A stretch of 64,000 bases of DNA from GCA-2683825 sp965662355 (GTDB taxonomy: Bacteria; Planctomycetota; UBA1135; GCA-002686595), in the NCBI GenBank assembly GCA_965662355.1, contig CBFIHP010000002.1, positions 1 through 64,000 on the forward strand, in the 5' to 3' direction. Position 1 is the first letter of the stretch, and each line of letters begins with the position of its first letter. The notes below the pieces were generated by a model. That model made no database searches. It saw only the letters and a list, made by a program, of their open reading frames with translations, and had not been told where the DNA came from. Positions 42,978 to 50,342 of this stretch are shown here, in pieces. The translations under genes were made by a program, and so were the position numbers.

Positions 42978-43928
42978 TCAGTCGACGAGAATCGAGGCGA
43001 TGCAGGCGACGTTGACGATGTCCTCGGACTTGGCGCCACGGGAAAGATCCATGTACGGCTTGGCCAAACCCTGCACCAGGGGGCCCATGGCTGTTGCGCC
43101 GCCGAAGCGTTCGGCCATTTTGTATCCAAGGTTGCCGCTGTCCAGGTCCGGGAAGACCAGCACGTTGGCGCGGCCACCGAGGACCGAACGCGGAGCCTTC
43201 TTCTGGGCGACCTCCGGCACGATGGCAGCGTCGAGCTGGAGCTCGCCATCGCTCGAGAGCGACGGCGCTCGGCGGGCGAGCTCTTCGGCCGCCAGACGCA
43301 CCTTGTCCACGCGTGCGTGCCGGGCCGAGCCCTTGGTCGAGAAGCTCAACAAAGCTACGCGCGGTGCTTCGCCCGTCAGCCGCCGGTGGCTTTCCGCCGA
43401 GGCCAGAGCGATGTCACACAGCTCGTCGGGAGTTGGATCCGGGACGACGCCACAGTCGGCAAAAGTGAAGGCACGCTCGCCTTGGAGGATGAGAAAACAC
43501 GAGGACACCGTGCGTATGCCGGGCGCCGTGCCGACCGTCCACAACCCCGCCCGGATGACATCGGCCGTCGCGGCCTCGCTGCCCGCGACGACGCCATCGA
43601 CCACGCCGGTGGCGAGCAGCAATCCGGCATAGATCAGCGGGTCCTTTGCCTTCTCGCGTGCGAGCTCGGGTGTCATGCCGCGGTGTTTGCGGCGTTCATG
43701 GAGCAACTCGGCCAGCGAATCGTGCCGCGGATCGTTCGAGGGGCGGACGAATTCAACGCCGTTCGGAACGCTCTGCATGCCGGGCGTCTCGACCAGCACG
43801 GGCTGGCACAGGCCCTCTGCGCTCAGAGCCGCCGCGGCCTGGGTGACGCGCCCGTCCTGGGTCTCCGGAAAGCAGATGCGTTTTTGCAGCCGCCGCGAGC
43901 GCTCGCGCACTTCGAAGAGGATGTCCAT
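42978..43928 (-). CDS. pta: Phosphate acetyl/acyltransferase
   Basis: Interconverts acetyl-CoA and acetyl-phosphate. The 316-residue protein is the short PTA/PTB catalytic form, with RICFPETQDGRV at the N-terminus, DPLIYAGLLLATGVVDGVVAGSEA in the middle (the usual AALMVRxGxADGxVxG), and the C-terminal RANVLVFPDLDSGNLGYKMAERFGG with the substrate-binding loop. No ackA gene is visible nearby. The ATG follows directly on the stop of the AtuA-like small gene, so both belong to one transcript with atuA. Since acetate kinase is missing, a propionyl or butyryl substrate is possible. Confidence 0.88.
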   Translation of the reverse strand: MDILFEVRERSRRLQKRICFPETQDGRVTQAAAALSAEGLCQPVLVETPGMQSVPNGVEFVRPSNDPRHDSLAELLHERRKHRGMTPELAREKAKDPLIYAGLLLATGVVDGVVAGSEAATADVIRAGLWTVGTAPGIRTVSSCFLILQGERAFTFADCGVVPDPTPDELCDIALASAESHRRLTGEAPRVALLSFSTKGSARHARVDKVRLAAEELARRAPSLSSDGELQLDAAIVPEVAQKKAPRSVLGGRANVLVFPDLDSGNLGYKMAERFGGATAMGPLVQGLAKPYMDLSRGAKSEDIVNVACIASILVD

Positions 43929-44273
43929 TTAGGATTCCGGAGTCGCCGCGAGCACTTCGGAGGGAACATCGAGCTCCAGGCGCAATAGCCCCAGTCCGTG
44001 GGTCTTGCCCTGGGCGTCGGTGAGGATCGAGGCCGAACCTCCACCACCGAGGCTGTCACCGAGCAGGAAATTGAGCACCTGCATGTTGTCGGCCTCGTAG
44101 CGCAGCACCTCGCCCTTGTTGATCGAGTGGAAGTGCTTGCGCACGACGTCGATGGTGAGAGTCTCCTTGAGAAAGGCGTAGGCCATTTCAGAACGAGCCA
44201 TGATACCGACGTTGGAACCGTCGCCCTTGTCACCGGAGCGTGCTTGCGCGATGCGTGAGAGGAGAACCTTCAT
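43929..44273 (-). CDS. AtuA-associated small ferredoxin-fold domain protein
   Basis: The 114-residue protein matches the domain that is fused to the C-terminus of AtuA-type proteins in other organisms: LLSRIAQARSGDKGDGSNVGIM at the N-terminus and the glycine-rich GDSLGGGGSASILTD near residue 78. Here it is a separate gene. The start ATG at 44273 overlaps the atuA stop as ATGA, and pta follows without any gap. The upstream in-frame ATG at 44285 is less likely. The protein is probably a subunit of the AtuA complex; its activity is unknown. Confidence 0.75.
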   Translation of the reverse strand: MKVLLSRIAQARSGDKGDGSNVGIMARSEMAYAFLKETLTIDVVRKHFHSINKGEVLRYEADNMQVLNFLLGDSLGGGGSASILTDAQGKTHGLGLLRLELDVPSEVLAATPES

Positions 44274-45679
44274 GAGGAAGGGCATGGGCTAGAGTCGGAG
44301 GAGAAGACGCTGACCTTGGTCGGGATCCGATCCTTGCGTACGAGAGCCGGCCAGAAGCCGATGATCTCCGTCGCCTTCGGTCGGCCGCCCGCGAACCCGG
44401 TCACCCCGGGCGGGCCGCTGGTCACGAGCGGAACCAGTTCCGAGCCGAAGCGATCGACCTTTGCGCGATCGGGCCCCTTGACGCCCATGCGCAGGACGAC
44501 TTCGGGGGGATCGGCACTCTCGCCTCCGTCGATACCCGAGTGACAGACGCCGGCGCCTACGTATTCTTCCATGCGTTCGTCAGGTCCGTACTCGAAGCCG
44601 TCGTAGGCGAGTCGTTTCCAGACGATCTCCGCGCACAACTTGGCCTTGTCGAGCGCATCGGGACCCGAAACCGTCAGCTGGCCAGTCGACTTCCAGCCGT
44701 CCTGGTAGCTGAGCGAGACCTTGTAGGTATCGGTCGCCTCCGAGCCCTGGACGCCCTCGACTCGCACCCGATCGTTGCCCTCGTCGTGCAAGTGTGCACT
44801 GGTGAAATCGGCGATGCAGTCGGGGGTCAGGTAGCGATTGGGATCGCCCATCTCGTACACGAGTTGATGCCGCACGCTGTCGCGCGTGACCAGTCCGCCC
44901 GTGCCAGCGTGCTTGGTGACGTGGAACGTGCCGTCCTCGTGCGCTTCGATGATGGGATAGCCGACCATGGCGAGATCCGGCACCATGCGCCAATCCGTGT
45001 AGTTGCCGCCCGTGCATTGGGCGCCGCATTCGACGATGTGACCCGCGACCGTACCGCTCGCGAGGCGCGCATGGTCGCTCGCGGGCCAACCGAATTCGTG
45101 TATGAGTGGACCCAGGACGAGCCCCGGATCGGTTCCCCGGCCCGTCAGCACGATCTGGGCGCCTTGGGCGAGGGCCTCGGCGATGGGAAAGGCCCCGAGG
45201 TACACGTTGGCACTCGTCACCCGATCCCGCACCCCGGCGAGCGGTTCGCCGGTGTCCATGTTCTTGAACTCGTCGCCGGCGGCCATCAGTTCGTCGAGCT
45301 GGCCGAGGATGTCATCCCCCTCGACGACGGCGATCTTGATCCCCGTCGTATTCACTCCGGAGCGGGCATGCCTGGCGATGACCTCGAGCAACGCATCCTT
45401 GCAGGCGTGGGGATTGACCCCGCCGGCATTGGCGATGACTTTGACGTTTTTCTCGATCATCTCCGGCAGGACACGGTCAACGAGACGCACGAAGTCGGTC
45501 GCGTAGCCCTTCGAGGGGTCGCGCGCCCGGAGCTTCTGCATGATCGAGAGCGTGACCTCGGCCAGGTAGTCGAGGGTCAGATAATCGAGCGGGCCTTCCC
45601 GCATCAGGCGAATTGGCCCTAGGATCGAGTCACCCCAGAATCCCTGGCCGTTGGCGATCAGAATCGATTTGTTCGACAT
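44270..45679 (-). CDS. atuA: AtuA-like (DUF1446) protein of acyclic terpenoid or branched acid utilisation
   Basis: The 469-residue protein belongs to the DUF1446/AtuA family, named after the acyclic terpene utilisation operon of Pseudomonas; its reaction is unresolved. Visible family segments are IANGQGFWGDSILGP near the N-terminus, KVIANAGGVNPHACKDAL, VLTGRGTDPGLVLGPLIHEFGW, and GECxGGN-like CGAQCTGGNYTDW near residue 225. The start at 45679 (MSNKS) begins just before the conserved part; upstream codons are open but unlike the family. It is followed by its small companion and pta. That order suggests a catabolic unit ending in an acyl-CoA, though no carboxylase or dehydrogenase gene is present. 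Confidence 0.82.
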   Translation of the reverse strand: MSNKSILIANGQGFWGDSILGPIRLMREGPLDYLTLDYLAEVTLSIMQKLRARDPSKGYATDFVRLVDRVLPEMIEKNVKVIANAGGVNPHACKDALLEVIARHARSGVNTTGIKIAVVEGDDILGQLDELMAAGDEFKNMDTGEPLAGVRDRVTSANVYLGAFPIAEALAQGAQIVLTGRGTDPGLVLGPLIHEFGWPASDHARLASGTVAGHIVECGAQCTGGNYTDWRMVPDLAMVGYPIIEAHEDGTFHVTKHAGTGGLVTRDSVRHQLVYEMGDPNRYLTPDCIADFTSAHLHDEGNDRVRVEGVQGSEATDTYKVSLSYQDGWKSTGQLTVSGPDALDKAKLCAEIVWKRLAYDGFEYGPDERMEEYVGAGVCHSGIDGGESADPPEVVLRMGVKGPDRAKVDRFGSELVPLVTSGPPGVTGFAGGRPKATEIIGFWPALVRKDRIPTKVSVFSSDSSPCPSS

Positions 45680-45715
45680 AGCAAGAACGCGGGATTCTAA
45701 CGCACACGCAAGCCC

Positions 45716-46324
45716 TTGGCTCACCCCCTGATTCTCGTTACTGGTTTCGGCGCCTTCGAGGACGTCGAGACCAATCCCTCGATGGAGATCGCAGTCGCCC
45801 TCGAGCGCGAGGCGTGCCCGTCCCTGCGTTATCGCTGTGCCATCCTACCGGTGAGCTTTCATCGTGTTCCTGGCCGTATCGATGCGTTTTTCGAGCGATT
45901 CGAAGCCGAGAAACCGGCTCTTTTCATGGCCCTGGGCGTCCAGAAAGAGCCCTGGTTCCGCCTCGAATCCCGGGCCTATCCCCGCCTGGTCGGGGACGAT
46001 CGCCCCGATGTCGACGGGATTTTTGCGATCGAGTCGGAGCCCTATGCCGAGCTCCCGAAGGCTTCCGGATCACGTGGCGCGCGCTCCACGAACCTCGATG
46101 TCGAGCGGATCGTGCGTGACGTGAAAGGGCGTGGGGTCGAGGCCATCGGCGTCTCCGACGACGCCGGAGGATACGTGTGCGAGCGGGCCTACTACCGTGT
46201 TCTCGAGCACACCGACGCTGCGGGGATCCCGGGTCTGTTCGTGCACGTCCCGCCTCTTGCCGACGTTCCCCTCGAGCGCCAGATCGAGGTTTGCCGCTGG
46301 ATCGCCGAGCTGGCCCTCACGTGA
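45716..46324 (+). CDS. pcp: Pyroglutamyl-peptidase I (peptidase family C15)
   Basis: Cytoplasmic cysteine peptidase removing N-terminal pyroglutamate. The 202-residue protein shows LVTGFGAFEDVETNPSM at the N-terminus, the catalytic glutamate in FRLESRAY, the catalytic cysteine in VSDDAGGYVCERAYY near residue 154, and histidine in LFVHVPPLADVP near residue 178. This is the full E-C-H triad. Length is normal. No ATG exists before the conserved start, so the TTG at 45716 is taken, without a ribosome-binding site. The gene diverges from atuA and overlaps the DUF309 gene by eight bases in convergent orientation. Confidence 0.85.
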   Translation: MAHPLILVTGFGAFEDVETNPSMEIAVALEREACPSLRYRCAILPVSFHRVPGRIDAFFERFEAEKPALFMALGVQKEPWFRLESRAYPRLVGDDRPDVDGIFAIESEPYAELPKASGSRGARSTNLDVERIVRDVKGRGVEAIGVSDDAGGYVCERAYYRVLEHTDAAGIPGLFVHVPPLADVPLERQIEVCRWIAELALT

Positions 46325-46823
46325 GCTCGATGCGCGGGCGGTTCTCGCTGGTCTCGGGTGCGGAGGCAGCGAATTCGCGCATGGCCTGCACGAACTCGAG
46401 CGAATCGAGCCCCATGTAGATCGGGCCCCTGGCGAGGGCCGTACGCTCGATCTTCTCGGTGCCGAGCTCGCTCAAGCGCTCCATCCCACGGGGTTGGCCC
46501 ATGCTGAGCTTCAAACAAGCCGCGGCGCACTGGATGAGTCCTTGCAGGTGGGCCGCCTGCTCCGGATAGGGCTTCGATACGTGCCACAGCCCTTCCCAGG
46601 CCTCGTGCGCTTCCCAGAGATAGCCGGCGTTATAGAGGTCCACCCCGTACAGGTAGTCCTCGCTGTCGGCCCAGAGCTCGGGGGGCATGTAGGGCGGTGG
46701 GCTTTCCCCATGGTCGCCTCCCCCCCGAGCGAAGGAATGACCGTCGGAGTCGCGGGTTGGGTGGGGGTCCCTCCCCGGCAGGTAAGCGTAGGGCGGGAAG
46801 TTCCGCCCGGGCGCGTACCTCAC
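46317..46823 (-). CDS. DUF309 domain protein
   Basis: The 168-residue protein carries the DUF309 core at about residues 58-100: GVDLYNAGYLWEAHEAWEGLWH, in which the HExWE pattern is the hallmark, followed by LQGLIQCAAACLKLSMG. The first 45 residues are rich in Pro and Gly and look disordered. The start GTG at 46823 shares its last base with the TAG stop of the upstream gene, so the two are coupled. The function of the family is not known. Confidence 0.78.
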   Translation of the reverse strand: MRYAPGRNFPPYAYLPGRDPHPTRDSDGHSFARGGGDHGESPPPYMPPELWADSEDYLYGVDLYNAGYLWEAHEAWEGLWHVSKPYPEQAAHLQGLIQCAAACLKLSMGQPRGMERLSELGTEKIERTALARGPIYMGLDSLEFVQAMREFAASAPETSENRPRIELT

Positions 46824-47911
46824 TAGTCCATCTCGACCATCTGCTGGTAGCTACCGGACATTTCGATCGAGGCTTCGATCGCCTGCGATCCATCCATGGC
46901 TTCGACGACGAGAGCCAGGTCGATACCGAAAATGGCCTCGCCGGAAATGTCGAAGCTGGCCGCATGTCCGGCTTCGAGATCCCAGAAGAGCGTGCCCTCG
47001 CCGTCGAAGTCGAGGTTGATGTCGGCGCTCTCGATGTCGACTTCGGGCGCTTCGCCGTCGAGCTCGTTGGTCATCTTCGTGATGAACTCCGTGATCATGT
47101 CGGCGATGTTCGCGGCCGAGGCGATCTCGAGTTCGATCGTGATCTCCGCTAGCCTTCTGCCGTCGATCTCACGCACTTCCTTGAAGGTTGCCGTGCAGTC
47201 GCCCTCGAACAGCTCGGCGAACTGACTGCCGAATTCCTCGCGCATTTCGTCGAAGAAAGCGGTGTCCATGCCCTCGGGGCTCTCCGCTTCCTCGGGGGCG
47301 AGTTTCAGGTTGCCGCCCGGGGTCGCGAGGGGAGACAAGTCGCTGAGCTCGATGGTCCAGCTGTCGCCCTTGGACACTTCGCCATCGGGCAAGAGGGCGC
47401 GCAGATCCATGTCCTCGTCGAGTCCGCCCAGCAAGTCCTCGTCTTCCTCGCCGTCTTCCCACGTGACCTTGTAGTCCTCTTCGTCTTCGTCCCACTTGAA
47501 GAGAACCGTTTTGCCCTCGAGCTCGCTCTGGGAGGATAGGTCTTGATCCTCCGGACCCATGATCGTGACCACGTTGATCGTCGTCGAGCCAGCGACCTCG
47601 TCGTAGGTGCGTTCGAGCTTGGTCGGTCGACCCTCTCCGAGCCCGGCGAAGGTGTCGGTGACGCTGAGCTCCAGCTCGTTGCGCATGGTGAGTTCGAACT
47701 CGCCCAGCATCGCGGTCATATCCTCGCCGTTGGCCTGCAGGCTGAAGGAATCGAGCTGGAGGTCAATTTCCGCTTCGAAGTTACGGCTGATGCTCAAGCC
47801 TTCCTCGGGCCCGAAGGCCGGGCCTTCCATCACGGGGGCGGCGACGGGGGCGGAGACGGCAAGCAGTGCGGCCGTGAAGAGGACGACCGCGGGAATGCGC
47901 TGGGCTTTCAT
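46823..47911 (-). CDS. Exported acidic protein of unknown function, paralog of the next gene
   Basis: The 362-residue protein has a signal peptide (RIPAVVLFTAALLAVSAPVAA) and an acidic mature part, with a Glu/Asp-only patch around residues 155-175 (KWDEDEEDYKVTWEDGEEDED). I recognise no catalytic motif. The layout DSFSLQANGEDMTAMLGEF, then ELELSVTDTFAGLGEGRPTKLERTY, parallels the protein of 48083-49129 (ELEVFIDGKDMAKAFHSL, then QLEVRDTYQEV). The two are therefore probably tandem copies that have drifted apart. The ATG at 47911 was preferred because the signal peptide starts there. Its stop overlaps the start of the DUF309 gene. Confidence 0.65.
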   Translation of the reverse strand: MKAQRIPAVVLFTAALLAVSAPVAAPVMEGPAFGPEEGLSISRNFEAEIDLQLDSFSLQANGEDMTAMLGEFELTMRNELELSVTDTFAGLGEGRPTKLERTYDEVAGSTTINVVTIMGPEDQDLSSQSELEGKTVLFKWDEDEEDYKVTWEDGEEDEDLLGGLDEDMDLRALLPDGEVSKGDSWTIELSDLSPLATPGGNLKLAPEEAESPEGMDTAFFDEMREEFGSQFAELFEGDCTATFKEVREIDGRRLAEITIELEIASAANIADMITEFITKMTNELDGEAPEVDIESADINLDFDGEGTLFWDLEAGHAASFDISGEAIFGIDLALVVEAMDGSQAIEASIEMSGSYQQMVEMD

Positions 47912-48082
47912 CAGTTCTCTATGAAGGGGGGGGTGGGAAACGAGCGCGCATCCTACGCGCCGGTGGGGGAGGATCTCCACCCTGTGATGGCGGCCTACCA
48001 GTAGAGGTCCTCGAGGACGCATAGCGTTACGAGACCTCCGCAGCCCTATTTCGAGAAGACCGGCTGGTTTGCGAAACCCGAA

Positions 48083-49129
48083 TCAGTCTCTGCAGGTGAT
48101 GCTCAGCGATTGGGGACCGACCAGGCCGAGCTTTTGGCGGAGTTCCTGGACCAGAGCCCCGGTTTCGAGCTGTCCTGTCTGCAGAATGGTCACTCCACCT
48201 TCTCCTGTCAGTTCGAGGCTCTCCAGAACCTGGGTGTCGAGGTTCCATTGGAGGAGTCCCGTTCCCTCGAAGAACGAGCTGGCTTCGAGGCGCCCGGGTT
48301 CGAAGCGAACCGGGGCCGGGAAGCGGGGTACGAAGTCCACCGCCCTGGCGGAGAGGTCACGCTTGGCGCGGATCTTCAGCTCCAGGTGGATGCGCGCGAC
48401 ACGCTGGCCGAGGCGCTGACTCACGCCCTCGAAGCGGGCCTCGATCAGGCCCTCGAAGGAGTCCACGTCCAGGGACCCCAGGGGGGCCAGCGAGGCCGCT
48501 GCACCCGGAGAACCGGCCGCACCCTTGGGGGTCCGAAAGTGCAGGTCCCCACAGGGCGCGAAGATGGCGCCCGCGAGGGCCGGATCGACCTTCCAGCGTG
48601 CGTTGGGTTCGACAGGGACGATGGGGAGAAAGGCGGTCGCGTCGAGTTCTGCCCGCAGGCCACCCGACCAATGCGGATCGAGCATGGCACTGCCGTCGCT
48701 GGCCTTCACCACGAGCTGCCCATCGCCGCCGCGGCGGAACGTGACGGTGCGTTTCTCGAGGGGGCTCGTACCTGGGGTCAGGGCCTCCACTCCCGGGGCG
48801 AGTGAGGCCGAGCTTAGCGTATGTTTCGAACCGAGCTCCAGTCGCTCGAACCGTCGCTCCAAGACCTGCAGCTTGCCCCCGGCGACCTCCTGGTAGGTGT
48901 CGCGAACCTCCAGCTGGAGATGGTTGTCGACGTAGAAATCCAGCGAGTGAAAGGCCTTGGCCATGTCCTTTCCGTCGATGAAAACCTCGAGCTCGTCCAG
49001 GGCGAACTGCTCATGCCGTTCGATCGTCTTGGTACGCGAGGTACCTGGCTGTGGGGCGAGCATAAAGCTCGTCTGGGCGAATCCCGGGGCCGCCAAGAGT
49101 AGTGCGAGAAGAGCGAAGTTGAGTCGCAT
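48083..49129 (-). CDS. Exported protein of unknown function, paralog of 46823-47911
   Basis: The 348-residue protein starts with a signal peptide (RLNFALLALLLAAPGFAQ). Its mature part is mostly predicted beta structure without a motif I recognise. Segments such as ELEVFIDGKDMAKAF and RVARIHLELKIRAKRDLSARA line up with ANGEDMTAMLG and RLAEITIELEIASAANIADM in the neighbour. The ATG at 49129 is chosen because it directly precedes the signal peptide. The gene diverges from the SelW-like selenoprotein across 149 bases. The two paralogs and the intervening 171 bases form a same-strand unit. Their job may be structural or in envelope repair; nothing shows it. Confidence 0.65.
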   Translation of the reverse strand: MRLNFALLALLLAAPGFAQTSFMLAPQPGTSRTKTIERHEQFALDELEVFIDGKDMAKAFHSLDFYVDNHLQLEVRDTYQEVAGGKLQVLERRFERLELGSKHTLSSASLAPGVEALTPGTSPLEKRTVTFRRGGDGQLVVKASDGSAMLDPHWSGGLRAELDATAFLPIVPVEPNARWKVDPALAGAIFAPCGDLHFRTPKGAAGSPGAAASLAPLGSLDVDSFEGLIEARFEGVSQRLGQRVARIHLELKIRAKRDLSARAVDFVPRFPAPVRFEPGRLEASSFFEGTGLLQWNLDTQVLESLELTGEGGVTILQTGQLETGALVQELRQKLGLVGPQSLSITCRD

Positions 49130-49278
49130 ATGCGTGGATCTCGTGCGTGGGAGCGAGCGCTGCCGAGCCAGGTCGAGGGCAACGAGGCCTTCCACTTCCT
49201 GGATGATTCTCCTTTGATTGGGAGCAAGCATAGTATGTTTTCACCCCTCTCCGTTCCCCCGAGTCCCCAAGTACAGCC

Positions 49279-49503
49279 ATGAAGGTCGAAATCGAATACT
49301 GCGTGCAATGAAACTACGAGCCCCAAGCGACCGGTCTGGTCGCTGAGCTCGGGAAAGCCTTTCCCGACCGCGGTATCGAAATGGAACTTACCGAATCCTC
49401 GGGCGGCGCCTTCGAGGTCTTCATGGACGGCCGCAAGATCTTCAGCAAGCTCGAGCTGAAGCGGTTTCCTGCGTATCAGGAGATTCCGCTCTTGATGATG
49501 TAG
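49279..49503 (+). CDS. selW: SelW-like (Rdx family) selenoprotein with C-x-x-U motif (in-frame UGA at 49309-49311)
   Basis: Reading TGA 49309-49311 as selenocysteine (residue 11) gives a 74-residue protein: MKVEIEYCVQ-U-NYEPQATGLVAEL. This is the hallmark C-x-x-U-N-Y start of the SelW/SelT/SelH redoxin family. The rest, with GGAFEVFMDGRKIFSKLELKRFP, fits the family's thioredoxin-like fold and its C-terminal phenylalanine-proline. It stays in one frame to TAG 49501-49503. A 7-bp GGUCU hairpin lies 21 bases after the UGA. Without Sec, only ten residues would be made, and a gene caller would miss the gene. No ribosome-binding site is evident. It is convergent with the DUF480 gene, three bases apart. 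The family is thought to act as thiol-selenol oxidoreductases. Confidence 0.9.
49326..49344 (+). promoter_or_regulatory. Bacterial SECIS-like hairpin of selW
   Basis: AGCGACC pairs perfectly with GGUCGCU (7 bp) around a GGUCU loop. The loop starts 22 bases after the UGA at 49309-49311. The loop is identical to that at 16178-16182 in an unrelated coding context, which argues against chance. Confidence 0.87.
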
Positions 49504-49506
49504 TGC

Positions 49507-50190
49507 TCAAAGCAGCCCTTCGGCGAGCTCCTCGAAGCGGGCCTTCAGGGTCGCGAGTTCTTCTTCGAGCCTGGCCACGCGGGCTTCAAGGGCGGGGCCG
49601 CTCGGGGTGGGGGATGAGCCCGGAGGCGAGCTCGAGACCTGGGGCGAGACGTGGGACGTCGGAGTCGGTGTTCGGCTGTCGCTCGTAGCTGCGGACGGCT
49701 GGGCTTCGGGAGCCAACAGCTGCGAGTAGCGCGCCGCACGACCTCCGCTCAGTTCGCGTGCGAAGCCCTTCTCGATCAGCCGCGTTATCGTCTCGCGAGT
49801 GGCATCGAGGGAATCGAAGCTGTGCATTCTTCCGGCTCGTGCGCGTAGCTCGCTCAGGGTCTGGGGACCGCGCAGCCAGAGTTCGGTGATGACGGCCAGG
49901 CCGTCCGGCATGAGGTTCCAGATCTCGCGCGTCGAATGATGAAAACGCTCGACGCGTCCACCACTCGGGTAGCTGGCCCCGACGATGCCCTTGGCTCGTA
50001 GGCCTTCGATCACGATGAGCACTTCACCCTCCGACATGGACATGACGGGGTCCCGGTTCGACTTCTGGTTGCAGCCGGCGGTCATGGCGTTCAGCGACAA
50101 GGGGTAGTTGTCGGGGGTTGTCAGCTCCTTTTCGACCAGGACCCCGACGACGCGGGCTTCGAGGGGATCGATTTTCTGGTGGGTGGACAT
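49507..50190 (-). CDS. DUF480 (YceH-family) winged-helix protein
   Basis: The 227-residue protein matches the YceH/DUF480 group: EARVVGVLVEKELTTPDNYPLSLNAMTAGCNQKSNRDPVM at the N-terminus is the family hallmark, and ITELWLRGPQTLSELRARAGRM begins the second winged-helix. The last 80 residues are a Ser/Pro/Thr-rich linker and a coiled coil (EARVARLEEELATLKARFEELAEG). GGAGAG stands 4-5 bases before ATG 50190. The function is unknown, probably nucleic-acid binding. Confidence 0.85.
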   Translation of the reverse strand: MSTHQKIDPLEARVVGVLVEKELTTPDNYPLSLNAMTAGCNQKSNRDPVMSMSEGEVLIVIEGLRAKGIVGASYPSGGRVERFHHSTREIWNLMPDGLAVITELWLRGPQTLSELRARAGRMHSFDSLDATRETITRLIEKGFARELSGGRAARYSQLLAPEAQPSAATSDSRTPTPTSHVSPQVSSSPPGSSPTPSGPALEARVARLEEELATLKARFEELAEGLL

Positions 50191-50342
50191 GGGGCTCTCC
50201 GGGGAGACAAGCGGTCTTCCGTGAATCTGAAGTCGTAGGGCAATTGTTTCCAACGAACCCCTGGGGGGCCAGTGTCTTTCAGTCTCTTCAAGGTAGGAGC
50301 GCTCCCGAGCCGAACCCTCATGCCTACATTCCCCCTCCCGGT

